In this document: positions 8,694-16,892 of the stretch, in pieces
Numbering within the stretch: the stretch's first letter is position 1
Layout: every line of letters starts with the position of its first letter
The notes under the pieces: generated by a model
The model's database searches: none
Told to the model about the DNA's origin: nothing
The model's input: the letters and a program-made list of their open reading frames with translations, nothing else
From: Flavobacterium cheniae
Lineage (GTDB): Bacteria; Bacteroidota; Bacteroidia; Flavobacteriales; Flavobacteriaceae
NCBI RefSeq assembly: GCF_004363695.1
Contig: NZ_SNZC01000002.1
Coordinates: 558,001-622,000, forward strand
Length of the DNA stretch: 64,000 nucleotides
Reading direction: 5' to 3'
Position numbers and translations under genes: made by a program

Positions 8694-9260
8694 ATGATTG
8701 AAAACTCAAAAAAACTCTTCAAGCATTGTGAATTGTGTAAAAACAAATCACAAAATCTTGAAATTGGAGTTTTTTGTAGTTTAACCAATCGTAATCCAAA
8801 TTTCGATGTTTTCTGTGATGAGATTTCATTTAATGAAAATCTTAAAAAAAAGATTACAGAGATTAACATCGCTTTTGAAAAAACAAAAAGAGAAAAGAAT
8901 TGGGTATACTCCTATTTTGTAGTTTACTTAATTATGAGTCTAGCTATGTTTCTTTTTACCTATAAATTCAACGATTATATCGCAAACATTTTAAGTAAAT
9001 CAAGCGGTAAACCTGTATTTATTGCCTCATCAATTATAATAATTTTTATTTGTATTGCAGTGATTTTACTTGGTTATGCTTTTGGTGCCTTGAATAGACA
9101 TCGTTTTGATAGTAAAAAGAACAATACCGATAAACAGGAATTAGATGCCATTTTAAAATTATACAATATCGAATATGATTTTAAAATAACCTTTAACGAT
9201 CGGATGTTAATGCCAATAGATATTAAAACTGAATTAAAAATAAAAAACCTCAAAGTTTAG
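8694..9260 (+). CDS. Hypothetical membrane protein with cysteine-rich N-terminus
   Basis: A 188-residue protein that I do not recognise. The N-terminal 40 residues contain CELC and two later cysteines (VFC, DVFC), spaced like a small zinc ribbon. Two strongly hydrophobic helices follow, at about 68-88 and 106-130, then a polar C-terminal tail of about 55 residues. It starts 16 bases after the trpS stop and may be read through from it. A strong terminator overlaps its stop. Similar zinc-ribbon plus two-helix proteins occur in flavobacteria without assigned function. Confidence 0.7.
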   Translation: MIENSKKLFKHCELCKNKSQNLEIGVFCSLTNRNPNFDVFCDEISFNENLKKKITEINIAFEKTKREKNWVYSYFVVYLIMSLAMFLFTYKFNDYIANILSKSSGKPVFIASSIIIIFICIAVILLGYAFGALNRHRFDSKKNNTDKQELDAILKLYNIEYDFKITFNDRMLMPIDIKTELKIKNLKV

Positions 9261-9283
9261 AAGTCTAAATTTTGAGGTTTTTT
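9243..9283 (+). terminator. Bidirectional terminator between the hypothetical gene and dprA
   Basis: A long hairpin pairs AAAAACCTCAAA (from 9243) with TTTGAGGTTTTT (to 9282), extended inward by GTTTAG/CTAAAT. A-rich and T-rich flanks on the two sides allow use from both strands; dprA ends at 9289. Confidence 0.8.
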
Positions 9284-9288
9284 ATTTT

Positions 9289-10392
9289 TCAAACCACTTC
9301 AAACATTTTTCCGGGCAAAGGTCTAATCACTCCTTTTAATTCCATATTTAACAAAATAGTAGAAATGCGATAAATAGGAAAATCACATTCTAAAGCGATG
9401 ATGTCCATCATTTCTTTTCCGGTTTTTTGAAGGTAATCGTAAATGATTTGTTCTTCATCGGTTAAGGTAATGAACAATTGTTTTTGTACTACTTTTTGAG
9501 ATTCGCGTTGCAATTCCCAATTTAAAATATACACCAAATCAGCTGCCGAAGTAAGCAAATTAGCACGTTGTGTTTTAATTAAATTATTACAGCCTTGACT
9601 GTATTTATCAGTCGTTCTTCCTGGAACAGCGAAAACATCTCGGTTGTAATCGTTAGCTAAATTAGCGGTGACTAATGAACCACCTCTTTCAGCACTTTCA
9701 ATTACTATAGTAGCTTCGCTAATGCCAGCAACAATGCGATTTCTTTTGATGAAATTTTCTTTGTCGGGATTGCTGGTGCTCCAAAATTCGGTTAAAAAGC
9801 CGCCATTTTGTTCCATTTTTGCCATGTACTTTTTGTGGGTTTTCGGATAAATTTGATTCAAACCATGTGCTAAAACACCAATAGTTTGCAAACCACAATC
9901 CATTGCTATTTGATGTGCATAAATGTCTACGCCATAAGCGAAACCGCTTACTATAATAGGATTTAATGGTGAAATTTCTTCAATCAATTTCTTAGTAAAT
10001 TCCATGCCATACGTCGTAATTTGACGTGTACCGACAATACTAATGATTCTTCTATTCTGTAAATCAATATTTCCCGCTTGAAATAAAAGTACAGGGCTGT
10101 CGTAGCAATGTTTTAATCGTTCGGGATAATTTTCATCTTGAAAATAAGTGGTGGAAATATTTTCTTGCGCAATGAATTGGAGTTCAGCTTCCGCTTTTGC
10201 AAATACCGATTTGTCTTGTAAATTTTTAATTACAACCGAACCAATGCCGTCAATTTTTTGAAGTTGGGATTTTTTTGAAGCGAAGACTTCTGTAGCGTTT
10301 CCGCAATGTTGAATGAGTTTTTTGGCGATTACATCTCCAACTCCTTCCACTTGCATCAACGCAAGCGTGTGGTACAATTCTGACTGTGTCAT
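9289..10392 (-). CDS. dprA: DNA processing protein DprA
   Basis: DprA (Smf) binds incoming single-stranded DNA and loads RecA during natural transformation. The 367 residues comprise an N-terminal helix-hairpin-helix region (about 1-75, VEGVGDVIAKKL and IDGIGSVV), a central Rossmann-like DprA domain with VGTRQITTYG and SGFAYGVDIYAH, and a C-terminal winged helix (about 305-367). It is full length with the core motifs present. It is a single gene with a TATTTTTG -7 box at 10430-10437. Confidence 0.96.
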   Translation of the reverse strand: MTQSELYHTLALMQVEGVGDVIAKKLIQHCGNATEVFASKKSQLQKIDGIGSVVIKNLQDKSVFAKAEAELQFIAQENISTTYFQDENYPERLKHCYDSPVLLFQAGNIDLQNRRIISIVGTRQITTYGMEFTKKLIEEISPLNPIIVSGFAYGVDIYAHQIAMDCGLQTIGVLAHGLNQIYPKTHKKYMAKMEQNGGFLTEFWSTSNPDKENFIKRNRIVAGISEATIVIESAERGGSLVTANLANDYNRDVFAVPGRTTDKYSQGCNNLIKTQRANLLTSAADLVYILNWELQRESQKVVQKQLFITLTDEEQIIYDYLQKTGKEMMDIIALECDFPIYRISTILLNMELKGVIRPLPGKMFEVV

Positions 10393-10429
10393 GGCGTGTA
10401 TAAAATTTATTTGGCGTATAATTGAAGAA

Positions 10430-10437
10430 CAAAAATA
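10430..10437 (-). promoter_or_regulatory. Promoter -7 element for dprA
   Basis: TATTTTTG on the minus strand, 38 bases upstream of the dprA ATG, matches TAnnTTTG. Confidence 0.45.
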
Positions 10438-10480
10438 GTTCTTTTTAGCAATAATCCAAAAAAGAAAATAGAAACCTAAT

Positions 10481-10620
10481 TAGCCCTGATTACTTCACGC
10501 AGCGTTTATTTTTATTTGGTGTTTAGTGAATGCTTCGCATTTGTAGTGGAAATCCTTTTTTATTTGTTGCCTGAGGTTCTCGAAGGCAACAAATAAAAGA
10601 TTGCAACGTAAAGCAGGAAC
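10481..10620. ncRNA. Candidate structured intergenic element (possible ncRNA or dispersed repeat)
   Basis: The 347-base gap between dprA and the HU-SPOR gene holds a nested inverted-repeat structure. The core is a perfect 15-bp stem, 10558-10572 against 10584-10598, with an 11-base loop. Outside it GTGGAAATC (about 10546-10554) pairs imperfectly with GATTGCAAC (10599-10607), and CCTG near 10484-10487 can pair with CAGG near 10613-10616. A small AATGC-TTC-GCATT hairpin sits inside at 10529-10541. This resembles, from memory, a conserved element repeated in Flavobacterium intergenic regions that begins AGCCCTGAT and ends GCAGGA. Strand and function are unknown. Confidence 0.5.
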
Positions 10621-10703
10621 ATGGAAACCAAGAAAACCCAAGCCATTCGCTTCCAATTATTTACAGTAAAAATCGGAATTGTTAATAATTTTTGTTGATA
10701 AAA

Positions 10704-10734
10704 TTTTGATATTGCTATTGATTATCTAACTTTG
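10704..10734 (+). promoter_or_regulatory. Promoter of the HU-SPOR gene
   Basis: TTTTG at 10704-10708 and TAACTTTG at 10727-10734 are 18 bases apart, a full match to the flavobacterial consensus. The -7 box ends only five bases before the ATG, implying a very short leader or a leaderless transcript. Confidence 0.6.
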
Positions 10735-10739
10735 TTGTT

Positions 10740-11681
10740 ATGCTTATAGAAAAACACATATCTGACTTATTATATCGTTATCAGTGCGTTACTGTTCCTG
10801 GTTTTGGTGCTTTTTTAACCGAAACTGTGTCCGCTCACGTTACTGGAAGCGCAAGTTCGTTTTTTCCACCTAAAAAAGTGGTTTCGTTTAATGCGAATGT
10901 AAAAAATAATGATGGGTTATTGGCAAATCATGTGGCATTACAAGAAAAAATGTCGTACGAATTAGCCGTAATCAAAATTGGTGATGTGGTGAATGAATGG
11001 ACGTATTTGTTGCAAAACCGCAATCGCGTAGTGTTGAAAAACATTGGCGAAATTTCGGTGAACAATGAAATGAATTGGGTTTTTGAACCAGCAAACACCG
11101 TAAATTATTTAACGGATTCGTTTGGTTTGAGCAGCTTTGTTTCTCCAGAAATTACAAGAGAAGTTTTAAAACAAGAAGTAGAAGCTTTAGAAGAAAAAGC
11201 ACCAATTATTTTTACTCCTGAAAGAAAGAAAGATTACTCGTATTTAAAATATGCAGCTGTTTTTGTAACGATGTTAGGCGCTGGTGGTTTTGGTTACAAA
11301 ACCTACTACGACCAACAAATTACCAATCAAACTTTATTAGTTGAGAAAAACGTACAAGAAAAAGTACAACAACAAATTCAACAGGCGACTTTTCTAATTA
11401 ATGCTCCAGTTGAAGCAGTTGAATTAAGTGTTGCCGCACCAGTTGAAGAAAAAAGACCTTATCATTTAGTAGCTGGCGCTTACAGAAGTGTAGAAAACGC
11501 GGACGTAGCAATTGCTGAATTAAATGCAGCAGGTTTTGAAAACGCAAAGATGCTTCCAATGAACAAACTTAAATTATATTATGTAGTTTATGCAAGTTTT
11601 AAAACATTAGAAGAAGCGCAAACCGATAGAAAAAACATACAAAAAACACATAATGCAGAAGCGTGGTTAATGATAGAATAA
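10740..11681 (+). CDS. HU-CCDC81-like and SPOR domain membrane protein
   Basis: This 313-residue bitopic protein has an N-terminal HU-like domain (about 1-125, with VPGFGAFLTE and FFPPKKVVSFN) of the type called HU-CCDC81 in Bacteroidetes. A single membrane helix follows at about 167-187, a short coiled segment rich in Gln and Val, and a C-terminal SPOR domain (about 235-313). SPOR domains bind denuded glycan strands at the division septum, so the protein probably links a cytoplasmic HU-like module to septal peptidoglycan. It is a single gene with its own promoter and terminator. The architecture is well known in flavobacteria but the role is not established. Confidence 0.85.
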   Translation: MLIEKHISDLLYRYQCVTVPGFGAFLTETVSAHVTGSASSFFPPKKVVSFNANVKNNDGLLANHVALQEKMSYELAVIKIGDVVNEWTYLLQNRNRVVLKNIGEISVNNEMNWVFEPANTVNYLTDSFGLSSFVSPEITREVLKQEVEALEEKAPIIFTPERKKDYSYLKYAAVFVTMLGAGGFGYKTYYDQQITNQTLLVEKNVQEKVQQQIQQATFLINAPVEAVELSVAAPVEEKRPYHLVAGAYRSVENADVAIAELNAAGFENAKMLPMNKLKLYYVVYASFKTLEEAQTDRKNIQKTHNAEAWLMIE

Positions 11682-11709
11682 TTTTTTAACACTTTGCATA
11701 ATAATTATT

Positions 11710-11737
11710 AAAATCCCTGTTTTGGGATTTTTTTTTG
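11710..11737 (+). terminator. Terminator after the HU-SPOR gene
   Basis: AAAATCCC at 11710-11717 pairs with GGGATTTT at 11724-11731 around a TGTTTT loop, followed by Ts. Confidence 0.85.
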
Positions 11738-11768
11738 CATATAATATTCGAAAACCTCATTATCTTTG
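11734..11768 (+). promoter_or_regulatory. Promoter of the acyl-CoA thioesterase gene
   Basis: TTTG (11734-11737) and TATCTTTG (11761-11768) are 23 bases apart, at the long end of the allowed range. The -7 box ends 11 bases before the ATG at 11780, giving a leader of only a few bases. Confidence 0.5.
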
Positions 11769-11779
11769 TAAAAAAAACA

Positions 11780-12292
11780 ATGCAACCAAAATTTCCTTCA
11801 GAATCGGTAACTACTTTAACCGACTTAGTTTTACCAGGTGAAACGAATCCATTGAACAACTTATTTGGTGGTGAATTACTAGCTCGTATGGACAGAGCTG
11901 CAAGTATTACCGCAAGAAGACATTCGCGTAGAATTTGTGTAACGGCATCTGTGAACCACGTGGCTTTTAATAGAGCTATTCCTTTAGGAAGTGTAGTAAC
12001 CGTTGAATCTAAAGTATCGAGAACTTTCAATACTTCTATGGAAATTTATATTGATGTTTGGATTGAAGATAGAGAATCAGGAATTAAAAATAAAGCGAAC
12101 GAAGCTATCTATACTTTCGTCGCGGTTGATGAAACAGGAAGACCAATTCCAGTTCCACCAATTGAACCAGAAACCGAATTAGAAAAACAACGTTACGAAG
12201 CCGCTTTAAGAAGAAAACAACTAAGCTTAGTCTTAGCTGGAAAAATGAAACCAAGCGAGGCAACGGAATTAAAAGCGTTGTTTATGGAATAA
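11780..12292 (+). CDS. Acyl-CoA thioesterase (hotdog fold, YciA-like)
   Basis: A 170-residue single-hotdog acyl-CoA thioesterase that hydrolyses acyl-CoA to free acid and CoA. The motifs NPLNNLFGGELLARMDRAAS and SVNHVAF, followed by VTVESKVSRTFNTSMEI, are characteristic of the YciA/BFIT group. I place the start at the ATG at 11780; the frame is open upstream to 11735, but that stretch would overlap the promoter and adds no conserved residues. It has its own promoter, and a UUCG-loop terminator directly follows the stop. The substrate chain length cannot be read from sequence. Confidence 0.88.
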   Translation: MQPKFPSESVTTLTDLVLPGETNPLNNLFGGELLARMDRAASITARRHSRRICVTASVNHVAFNRAIPLGSVVTVESKVSRTFNTSMEIYIDVWIEDRESGIKNKANEAIYTFVAVDETGRPIPVPPIEPETELEKQRYEAALRRKQLSLVLAGKMKPSEATELKALFME

Positions 12293-12293
12293 A

Positions 12294-12326
12294 TTGAGAA
12301 CCTTCGGGTTCTTTTTTTTATTTTTG
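12294..12326 (+). promoter_or_regulatory. Promoter of the FNR-type oxidoreductase
   Basis: TTG (12294-12296) and TATTTTTG (12319-12326) are 22 bases apart. The spacer is formed entirely by the preceding terminator hairpin, so the two signals share the same DNA. Confidence 0.45.
12297..12319 (+). terminator. Terminator with a TTCG tetraloop
   Basis: AGAACC (12297-12302) pairs with GGTTCT (12307-12312) across a TTCG loop, followed by a run of Ts. It overlaps the promoter of the next gene. Confidence 0.85.
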
Positions 12327-12341
12327 TAAAAAATAAATCAC

Positions 12342-13394
12342 ATGTCATCATTTTATAAATTAAGCATTAAAGAAATCATCAAAGAAACTGCTGATGCCGT
12401 TTCGATTCTTTTTAATGTTCCAGACGAATTAAAATCGTATTATCAATTTGTTGCTGGACAATACGTAAACTTAAAAGTTACGCTTGACGGACAAGAAATT
12501 AGAAGAGCGTATTCTATTTGTTCTTCTCCAAAAAGTGGCGAATTGCGAATTGCCGTTAAAGCCATCAAAACTGGATTCTTCTCAAAATTTGCTAATGAAA
12601 AATTAGCAGTTGGAAATGTAATCGAAGTAGGAACACCAGAAGGAAAATTCACTTTCGAACCTAAAGTAGAACGTCAGAAAAACTATGCGGCTTTTGTTGC
12701 TGGTAGCGGAATTACGCCTGTCTATTCCATTCTAAAATCCGTTTTAGAGGAAGAACCAAACAGTACTTTTGTATTGGTTTACGGTAATAAATCGGAAAAA
12801 GACACTATTTTCCACAACCAATTACACGATTTACAATTGCAATATGTAGGCCGTTTGTTTGTGCAATATGTGTACAGTCAATCAACTGCTGACAATGCTT
12901 TGTTTGGCAGAATTGATAAATCAACCGTAAATTTCATCTTGAAAAACAAACATGCTGAAATGGAATTCTCAAAATTCTATTTATGCGGACCAGAAGAGAT
13001 GATTAATTTGGTTTCGGACACTTTAAAAGAAAACAATATTTCAGATTCAGATATTAAATTCGAATTATTCTCAACATCTTCAAACGAAAACGAATCTGTT
13101 GGTGGAGCTGAAGGTCACACTAAAATTTCAATTTTAGTTGATGATGAAGAGACAACTTTCGAAATGAGTCAAAAACAAACCTTATTAGAAGCAGCTTTAA
13201 AACAAGGTTTAGATGTACCGTATTCTTGTCAAGGTGGTATTTGCAGTAGTTGTATTTGTAAAATTACCGAAGGTACTGCCGATATGAAGAAAAATCAAAT
13301 TTTAACTGATGCTGAAATCGCAGAAGGATTAACATTAGCGTGTCAAGCATATCCAACAACATCAACAATTAAGATTGATTTTGATGATGTTTAA
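12342..13394 (+). CDS. Ferredoxin-NAD(P)H reductase-type flavoprotein with C-terminal 2Fe-2S domain (PaaE-like)
   Basis: This 350-residue cytoplasmic electron-transfer protein has an FAD-binding domain (about 5-105, with RRAYSICSSP), an NAD(P)-binding domain (about 110-240, with AGSGITPVYSILKS and CGPEEMI), and a plant-type 2Fe-2S ferredoxin domain at the C-terminus. The cluster ligands are in CQGGICSSCIC and LACQAYP. This order is that of PaaE and related oxygenase reductases. No oxygenase or phenylacetate gene lies nearby, so the partner is unknown; in flavobacteria this protein often stands alone. Its 3' end overlaps the convergent AraC gene by four bases. Confidence 0.87.
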   Translation: MSSFYKLSIKEIIKETADAVSILFNVPDELKSYYQFVAGQYVNLKVTLDGQEIRRAYSICSSPKSGELRIAVKAIKTGFFSKFANEKLAVGNVIEVGTPEGKFTFEPKVERQKNYAAFVAGSGITPVYSILKSVLEEEPNSTFVLVYGNKSEKDTIFHNQLHDLQLQYVGRLFVQYVYSQSTADNALFGRIDKSTVNFILKNKHAEMEFSKFYLCGPEEMINLVSDTLKENNISDSDIKFELFSTSSNENESVGGAEGHTKISILVDDEETTFEMSQKQTLLEAALKQGLDVPYSCQGGICSSCICKITEGTADMKKNQILTDAEIAEGLTLACQAYPTTSTIKIDFDDV

Positions 13395-14473
13395 AAGTTT
13401 TTAAACTCAGAAGGAGTCTTACCAGTCGCTTTTTTAAAAGCAGTATTAAAAGAAGATTTAGAATGAAATCCTGCCATATTTGCTATTGTTTCGATAGTGA
13501 AATTGGCGGTTTCTTTTTGTACTAAAAGTTGTTTTGCTTCTTCAATTCGATAAGAGTTAATATAAGTGGCAAAATTCATTTCGTACTTAGAGTTTAAGAA
13601 AAGTGACAAATATTTTTCATTACTTCCAATTTTCTTAGCCAACTGATTCAAAGTAAGTTTGGCATCTAAAAATGGTTTTTCTTCTTTCATTATGGCACCT
13701 AACTTTTCTTCTAATCCTTCAAAAAAAGGTGCAAAAGTTTCTGATTCTTTGGCTTCCTTTTGTTCTTGCGCAACTTCAAAATCTAATTGTTCTTGTTTCC
13801 AACTGATGTAACCCACATAAATGAAATAAGCTGCAGAGTAAAATTCGAAAGATAATTTTAAAAATTTAGGAAAAATGCCTGTTAGACTTATAAGTAACAA
13901 GACCATAAAAATGACGTAACCTAAGATAAAATGAAGCAATTTATCGGGGTGAATTCCTGGAGAAGTGGTATCCAATTGTTTTTCTCTCTTATATCTTTTA
14001 AAGACAGAAATGGATAAAAACAGATAATAAATACTCAATAAAGGAAACACGAAAAGCAGTGCCAAATAATTGGAATACGTCAATACTTTTTCGCTCATTT
14101 CTTTCATAAAAAGATTCTTTTTCGAATCCATATATAAAAAAGAAAACGCATTAATGAAGAAAAGTAAAAACACCACATAATAGTGTTTTACATTTCTGTT
14201 TTGACGAATTCCGGCCAAAAAAGCACTGTAAAGATAAATCGTAGGTGGAATTGCAAGTAGGAAAACAAAGAAAAGTAACATAATTACCTCCGAAATCTTC
14301 TCAGGAAGCCACGTTAACTTTTCAGTTGCCAAAAAGAAGCACGAAATAGCAAAGGCCCAAAGTAAAAAATACAATCCTAAAAACTGCAAAGTCTTATTTT
14401 GCTTGCCATTTCCCCTAAATAAAAAGAGAAATGCTAACACAAAAGCAGTTAAAATAGGAAGTAGTAATGACAT
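13391..14473 (-). CDS. AraC-family transcriptional regulator with multi-helix membrane N-terminus
   Basis: A 360-residue protein with about seven hydrophobic helices in residues 1-225 and a C-terminal AraC-type DNA-binding domain (about 255-360). The second helix-turn-helix contains IANMAGFHSKSSFNTAFKKATGKTPSEFK, the usual AraC signature. It is thus a membrane-embedded regulator that could sense a ligand in or near the membrane and bind DNA directly. The target is unknown; the adjacent divergent gene (14610) encodes a large secreted repeat protein and is a candidate. The four-base 3' overlap with the convergent reductase is probably without consequence. Confidence 0.88.
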   Translation of the reverse strand: MSLLLPILTAFVLAFLFLFRGNGKQNKTLQFLGLYFLLWAFAISCFFLATEKLTWLPEKISEVIMLLFFVFLLAIPPTIYLYSAFLAGIRQNRNVKHYYVVFLLFFINAFSFLYMDSKKNLFMKEMSEKVLTYSNYLALLFVFPLLSIYYLFLSISVFKRYKREKQLDTTSPGIHPDKLLHFILGYVIFMVLLLISLTGIFPKFLKLSFEFYSAAYFIYVGYISWKQEQLDFEVAQEQKEAKESETFAPFFEGLEEKLGAIMKEEKPFLDAKLTLNQLAKKIGSNEKYLSLFLNSKYEMNFATYINSYRIEEAKQLLVQKETANFTIETIANMAGFHSKSSFNTAFKKATGKTPSEFKNF

Positions 14474-14577
14474 TAAATTAGGCTGTATTTTAGGTTAATT
14501 AATGTTTAAATATACGGAATTTGTACAAATTCACGGAATACAAACATATAGTATTTTCTTATCATTTTCAACAGAAG

Positions 14578-14585
14578 TAGTTTTG
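14578..14585 (+). promoter_or_regulatory. Promoter -7 element for the secreted repeat protein
   Basis: TAGTTTTG matches TAnnTTTG 24 bases before the ATG at 14610. It supports that start over upstream in-frame codons at 14502. Confidence 0.4.
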
Positions 14586-14609
14586 ACCTGCATCAAAATA
14601 CAAATGATT

Positions 14610-16841
14610 ATGAAAAAAATTCTATTTACAATTATCGCTTTTTGCACGATTCAGTCTTTTGCTCAAGTTGGAATTGGAACAACTAATCCACATGCAAGTT
14701 CCATTTTAGATCTTACTAGTACAACCCAAGGATTTCTTGTACCAAGATTATCCACAGCACAACGTGATGCTATTGCTTCACCTGCTAATGGATTAATGAT
14801 TTACAACACCTCTATTAATTGTTTCCAATATTACAAAAGTTCGGCTTGGAATTCACTTTGTGACGCTACTATTTCAATTTTAAATTGTGCTGGAGTAACA
14901 GCAAGTCCTGGCGCAGTTGGTATAAGTTATTCTGGAAATGCCACTATTCCTTATACTAGTGGAAACGGAGGATCATATCCTTCAGGTTTTCCAATTGCTT
15001 CCACAGGTGTTACAGGTTTAACCGCAACTTTACAAGGAGGAACGCTGACTAACGGAACTGGAAATTTAACTTATGTCATTTCGGGAACACCAACTTCAAG
15101 CGGAACAGCTAATTTTGCAATTTCTTTTGGAGGATTAAGTTGTTCTTTTTCTATAACTGTTAACGGTCCTACTATTGCTTCTATTCCTTGTACTGCTCCT
15201 TTCACAGTTACACCAGCCGGAAATGGAATTGCAGGTTTACCTTACAATAAAACAGTAACCGTTCCTTACACTGGCGGAAATGGTGTAGCTTATTCTGCCG
15301 GAATGCCAATTGCTTCAACAGGAGTTACAGGTTTAACCGCAACTTTAAACGCAGGAACTTTAGCCGCTGGAGCCGGAAATTTCACTTTTACAGTAACCGG
15401 TACTCCCGACCCTTTTGTCGCAGCTTCAACAACCGCTACTGCAACATTTCCATTTACATTTGATGGCAAGAGTTGTAGTTTCACGGTCATTATCAACAAA
15501 GCCAGTATTGCTCCTATAACTTGTTCAACAGCGGTTGTGGAAAGTCCAGCAACGGGGATTAATGGTTCACCTTATACCGGAACGATTACTGTAACCTATC
15601 CTGCTAGTGGAAATGGTGGTGGTTTTGATGCTCAAAGTATTCCTTCAACTGGAGTAACAGGATTAACCGCAACAATTGCTACTGGATTTACAAATCCTGC
15701 TGGCGGAACATTGGTTTTTAATGTTAGCGGAACTCCTTCTGGAACTGGGAATGCACAATTTAATTTGAGTAATTTTATTACCAATTTAGGATGTTCTGGT
15801 TCCAATGTTCAAATTGTAATTAGTGGAAGTCCAACAGTAACCGGTTTGAACTGTAGTGGAGCGACACACTCTCCAGCAACTGCAACACAATTTAGCGCAT
15901 ATTCAGGAACAACAACATTGCCTTATACAGGTGGAAATGGTGTAGCTTATCCAACCCAAACCATAAACTCAACAGGTGTTACCGGATTAACCGCAACTTT
16001 AACACCAGGAACTTTGGCTTCAGGAAATGGGAACTTAAGTTTTACAGTTTCAGGAACTCCTACTTCCTCTGGATTAGCAAGTTTTGCGATCACTTTTGGA
16101 GGACAAACTTGTGTGTTTTCAATCCGAGTAAACGGAAGAGTAATTTCGATAAAATATATTGATGGAAGTACTTATAATGCGACTTCTCCTTTCGGACAAC
16201 AAACGGTTCCACAAAATTATGGTCCAACCGGAATTTTTAATACCATTGGTGGAATATTACATGACGATTACATTACCACTTTTAACGGCGGAATTTCTCC
16301 TTTAACCATGCGAAATACAATTGATATTGTAGCTTGTGGACCCAACAGAACTGCAGGTTCAAGAAGTTTAGCCGATTGTCAAAGAATTCGAGATTATGTG
16401 GCTTTGGGTGGAATTGCAATTATTACTTTGGATGCGAATGATGCAAACGCAATTACCACTTCAAACAATTATCACACTGCTTTTGGAGGAACAGGAACTT
16501 TTATTGCAGGCGCAAATCCGACGACGGTAAACTCAACTATTCCATTAAGTAGTAGTTATTGGGGAACAGCGAATGCGGGTGTAGCGTTATTAGGAACTGG
16601 CGTTAGTGCCGAATTTAATGGTACAACTTATACTTTACCAATAGGCGCTCAAGTGTTGGCAACATATCCAAGTGGTAAACCCGCTATTTGGACCTGTGGT
16701 GAAGGTAATAGGGCTTTATTTATTTGTGATAATGGCTTTTTATTAAGTGCAAATTTCACAACTATTGGAGTAGAAACGGACCAAGAGAAGTTTTTTCACA
16801 ATTTATTGAAAAATTATATTTTAGTTCATTTAGGATTTTGA
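14610..16841 (+). CDS. Large secreted protein with four ~100-residue repeats and an amidotransferase-like C-terminal domain
   Basis: This 743-residue protein has a signal peptide (MKKILFTIIAFCTIQSFAQ). Next comes a head of the kind seen on flavobacterial surface proteins (VGIGTTNPHASSILDL and a QYYKSSAWNSLC end). Four immunoglobulin-like repeats follow, encoded at about 14886-15164, 15187-15496, 15519-15826 and 15847-16139. Each repeat carries GVTGLTAT, GTL, SGTP and a late cysteine. The C-terminal 230 residues are different; their alternating strands and the segment RDYVALGGIAIITLD recall a ThuA/class I amidotransferase fold. I see no T9SS C-terminal domain. The start at 14610 is chosen because it begins the signal peptide. 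Adhesin or structural role is a guess. Confidence 0.75.
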   Translation: MKKILFTIIAFCTIQSFAQVGIGTTNPHASSILDLTSTTQGFLVPRLSTAQRDAIASPANGLMIYNTSINCFQYYKSSAWNSLCDATISILNCAGVTASPGAVGISYSGNATIPYTSGNGGSYPSGFPIASTGVTGLTATLQGGTLTNGTGNLTYVISGTPTSSGTANFAISFGGLSCSFSITVNGPTIASIPCTAPFTVTPAGNGIAGLPYNKTVTVPYTGGNGVAYSAGMPIASTGVTGLTATLNAGTLAAGAGNFTFTVTGTPDPFVAASTTATATFPFTFDGKSCSFTVIINKASIAPITCSTAVVESPATGINGSPYTGTITVTYPASGNGGGFDAQSIPSTGVTGLTATIATGFTNPAGGTLVFNVSGTPSGTGNAQFNLSNFITNLGCSGSNVQIVISGSPTVTGLNCSGATHSPATATQFSAYSGTTTLPYTGGNGVAYPTQTINSTGVTGLTATLTPGTLASGNGNLSFTVSGTPTSSGLASFAITFGGQTCVFSIRVNGRVISIKYIDGSTYNATSPFGQQTVPQNYGPTGIFNTIGGILHDDYITTFNGGISPLTMRNTIDIVACGPNRTAGSRSLADCQRIRDYVALGGIAIITLDANDANAITTSNNYHTAFGGTGTFIAGANPTTVNSTIPLSSSYWGTANAGVALLGTGVSAEFNGTTYTLPIGAQVLATYPSGKPAIWTCGEGNRALFICDNGFLLSANFTTIGVETDQEKFFHNLLKNYILVHLGF
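14886..16139 (+). repeat. Four intragenic repeats of about 290-310 bp
   Basis: Four in-frame copies of a beta-rich unit inside the secreted protein gene. They are clearly related (each encodes GVTGLTAT and SGTP), but have diverged at the nucleotide level, with copy 3 the most different. Confidence 0.8.
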
Positions 16842-16862
16842 TGCAAAAAACCTATAACTAAA

Positions 16863-16892
16863 AAAAGGAGCTAATTCAGCTCCTTTTCTATT
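16863..16892. terminator. Bidirectional terminator between the secreted protein and the GT9 gene
   Basis: A perfect 10-bp stem, AAAAGGAGCT (16863-16872) and AGCTCCTTTT (16878-16887), has a 5-base loop. T-rich sequence follows on the plus strand and A-rich DNA precedes it. It overlaps the 3' end of the minus-strand GT9 gene. Confidence 0.8.

Noticed and set aside
10250..10432. 60-codon minus-strand frame over the dprA start
   Set aside because: Overlaps the conserved dprA N-terminus in another frame and crosses the dprA promoter.
10690..10702. Isolated TGTTGATAA (DnaA-box-like) upstream of the HU-SPOR gene
   Set aside because: Single occurrence, expected by chance in AT-rich DNA, without the clustering seen at 58160-58456.
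11686..12030. 114-codon minus-strand frame opposite the thioesterase gene
   Set aside because: Antisense shadow; the plus-strand frame has clear hotdog thioesterase motifs.
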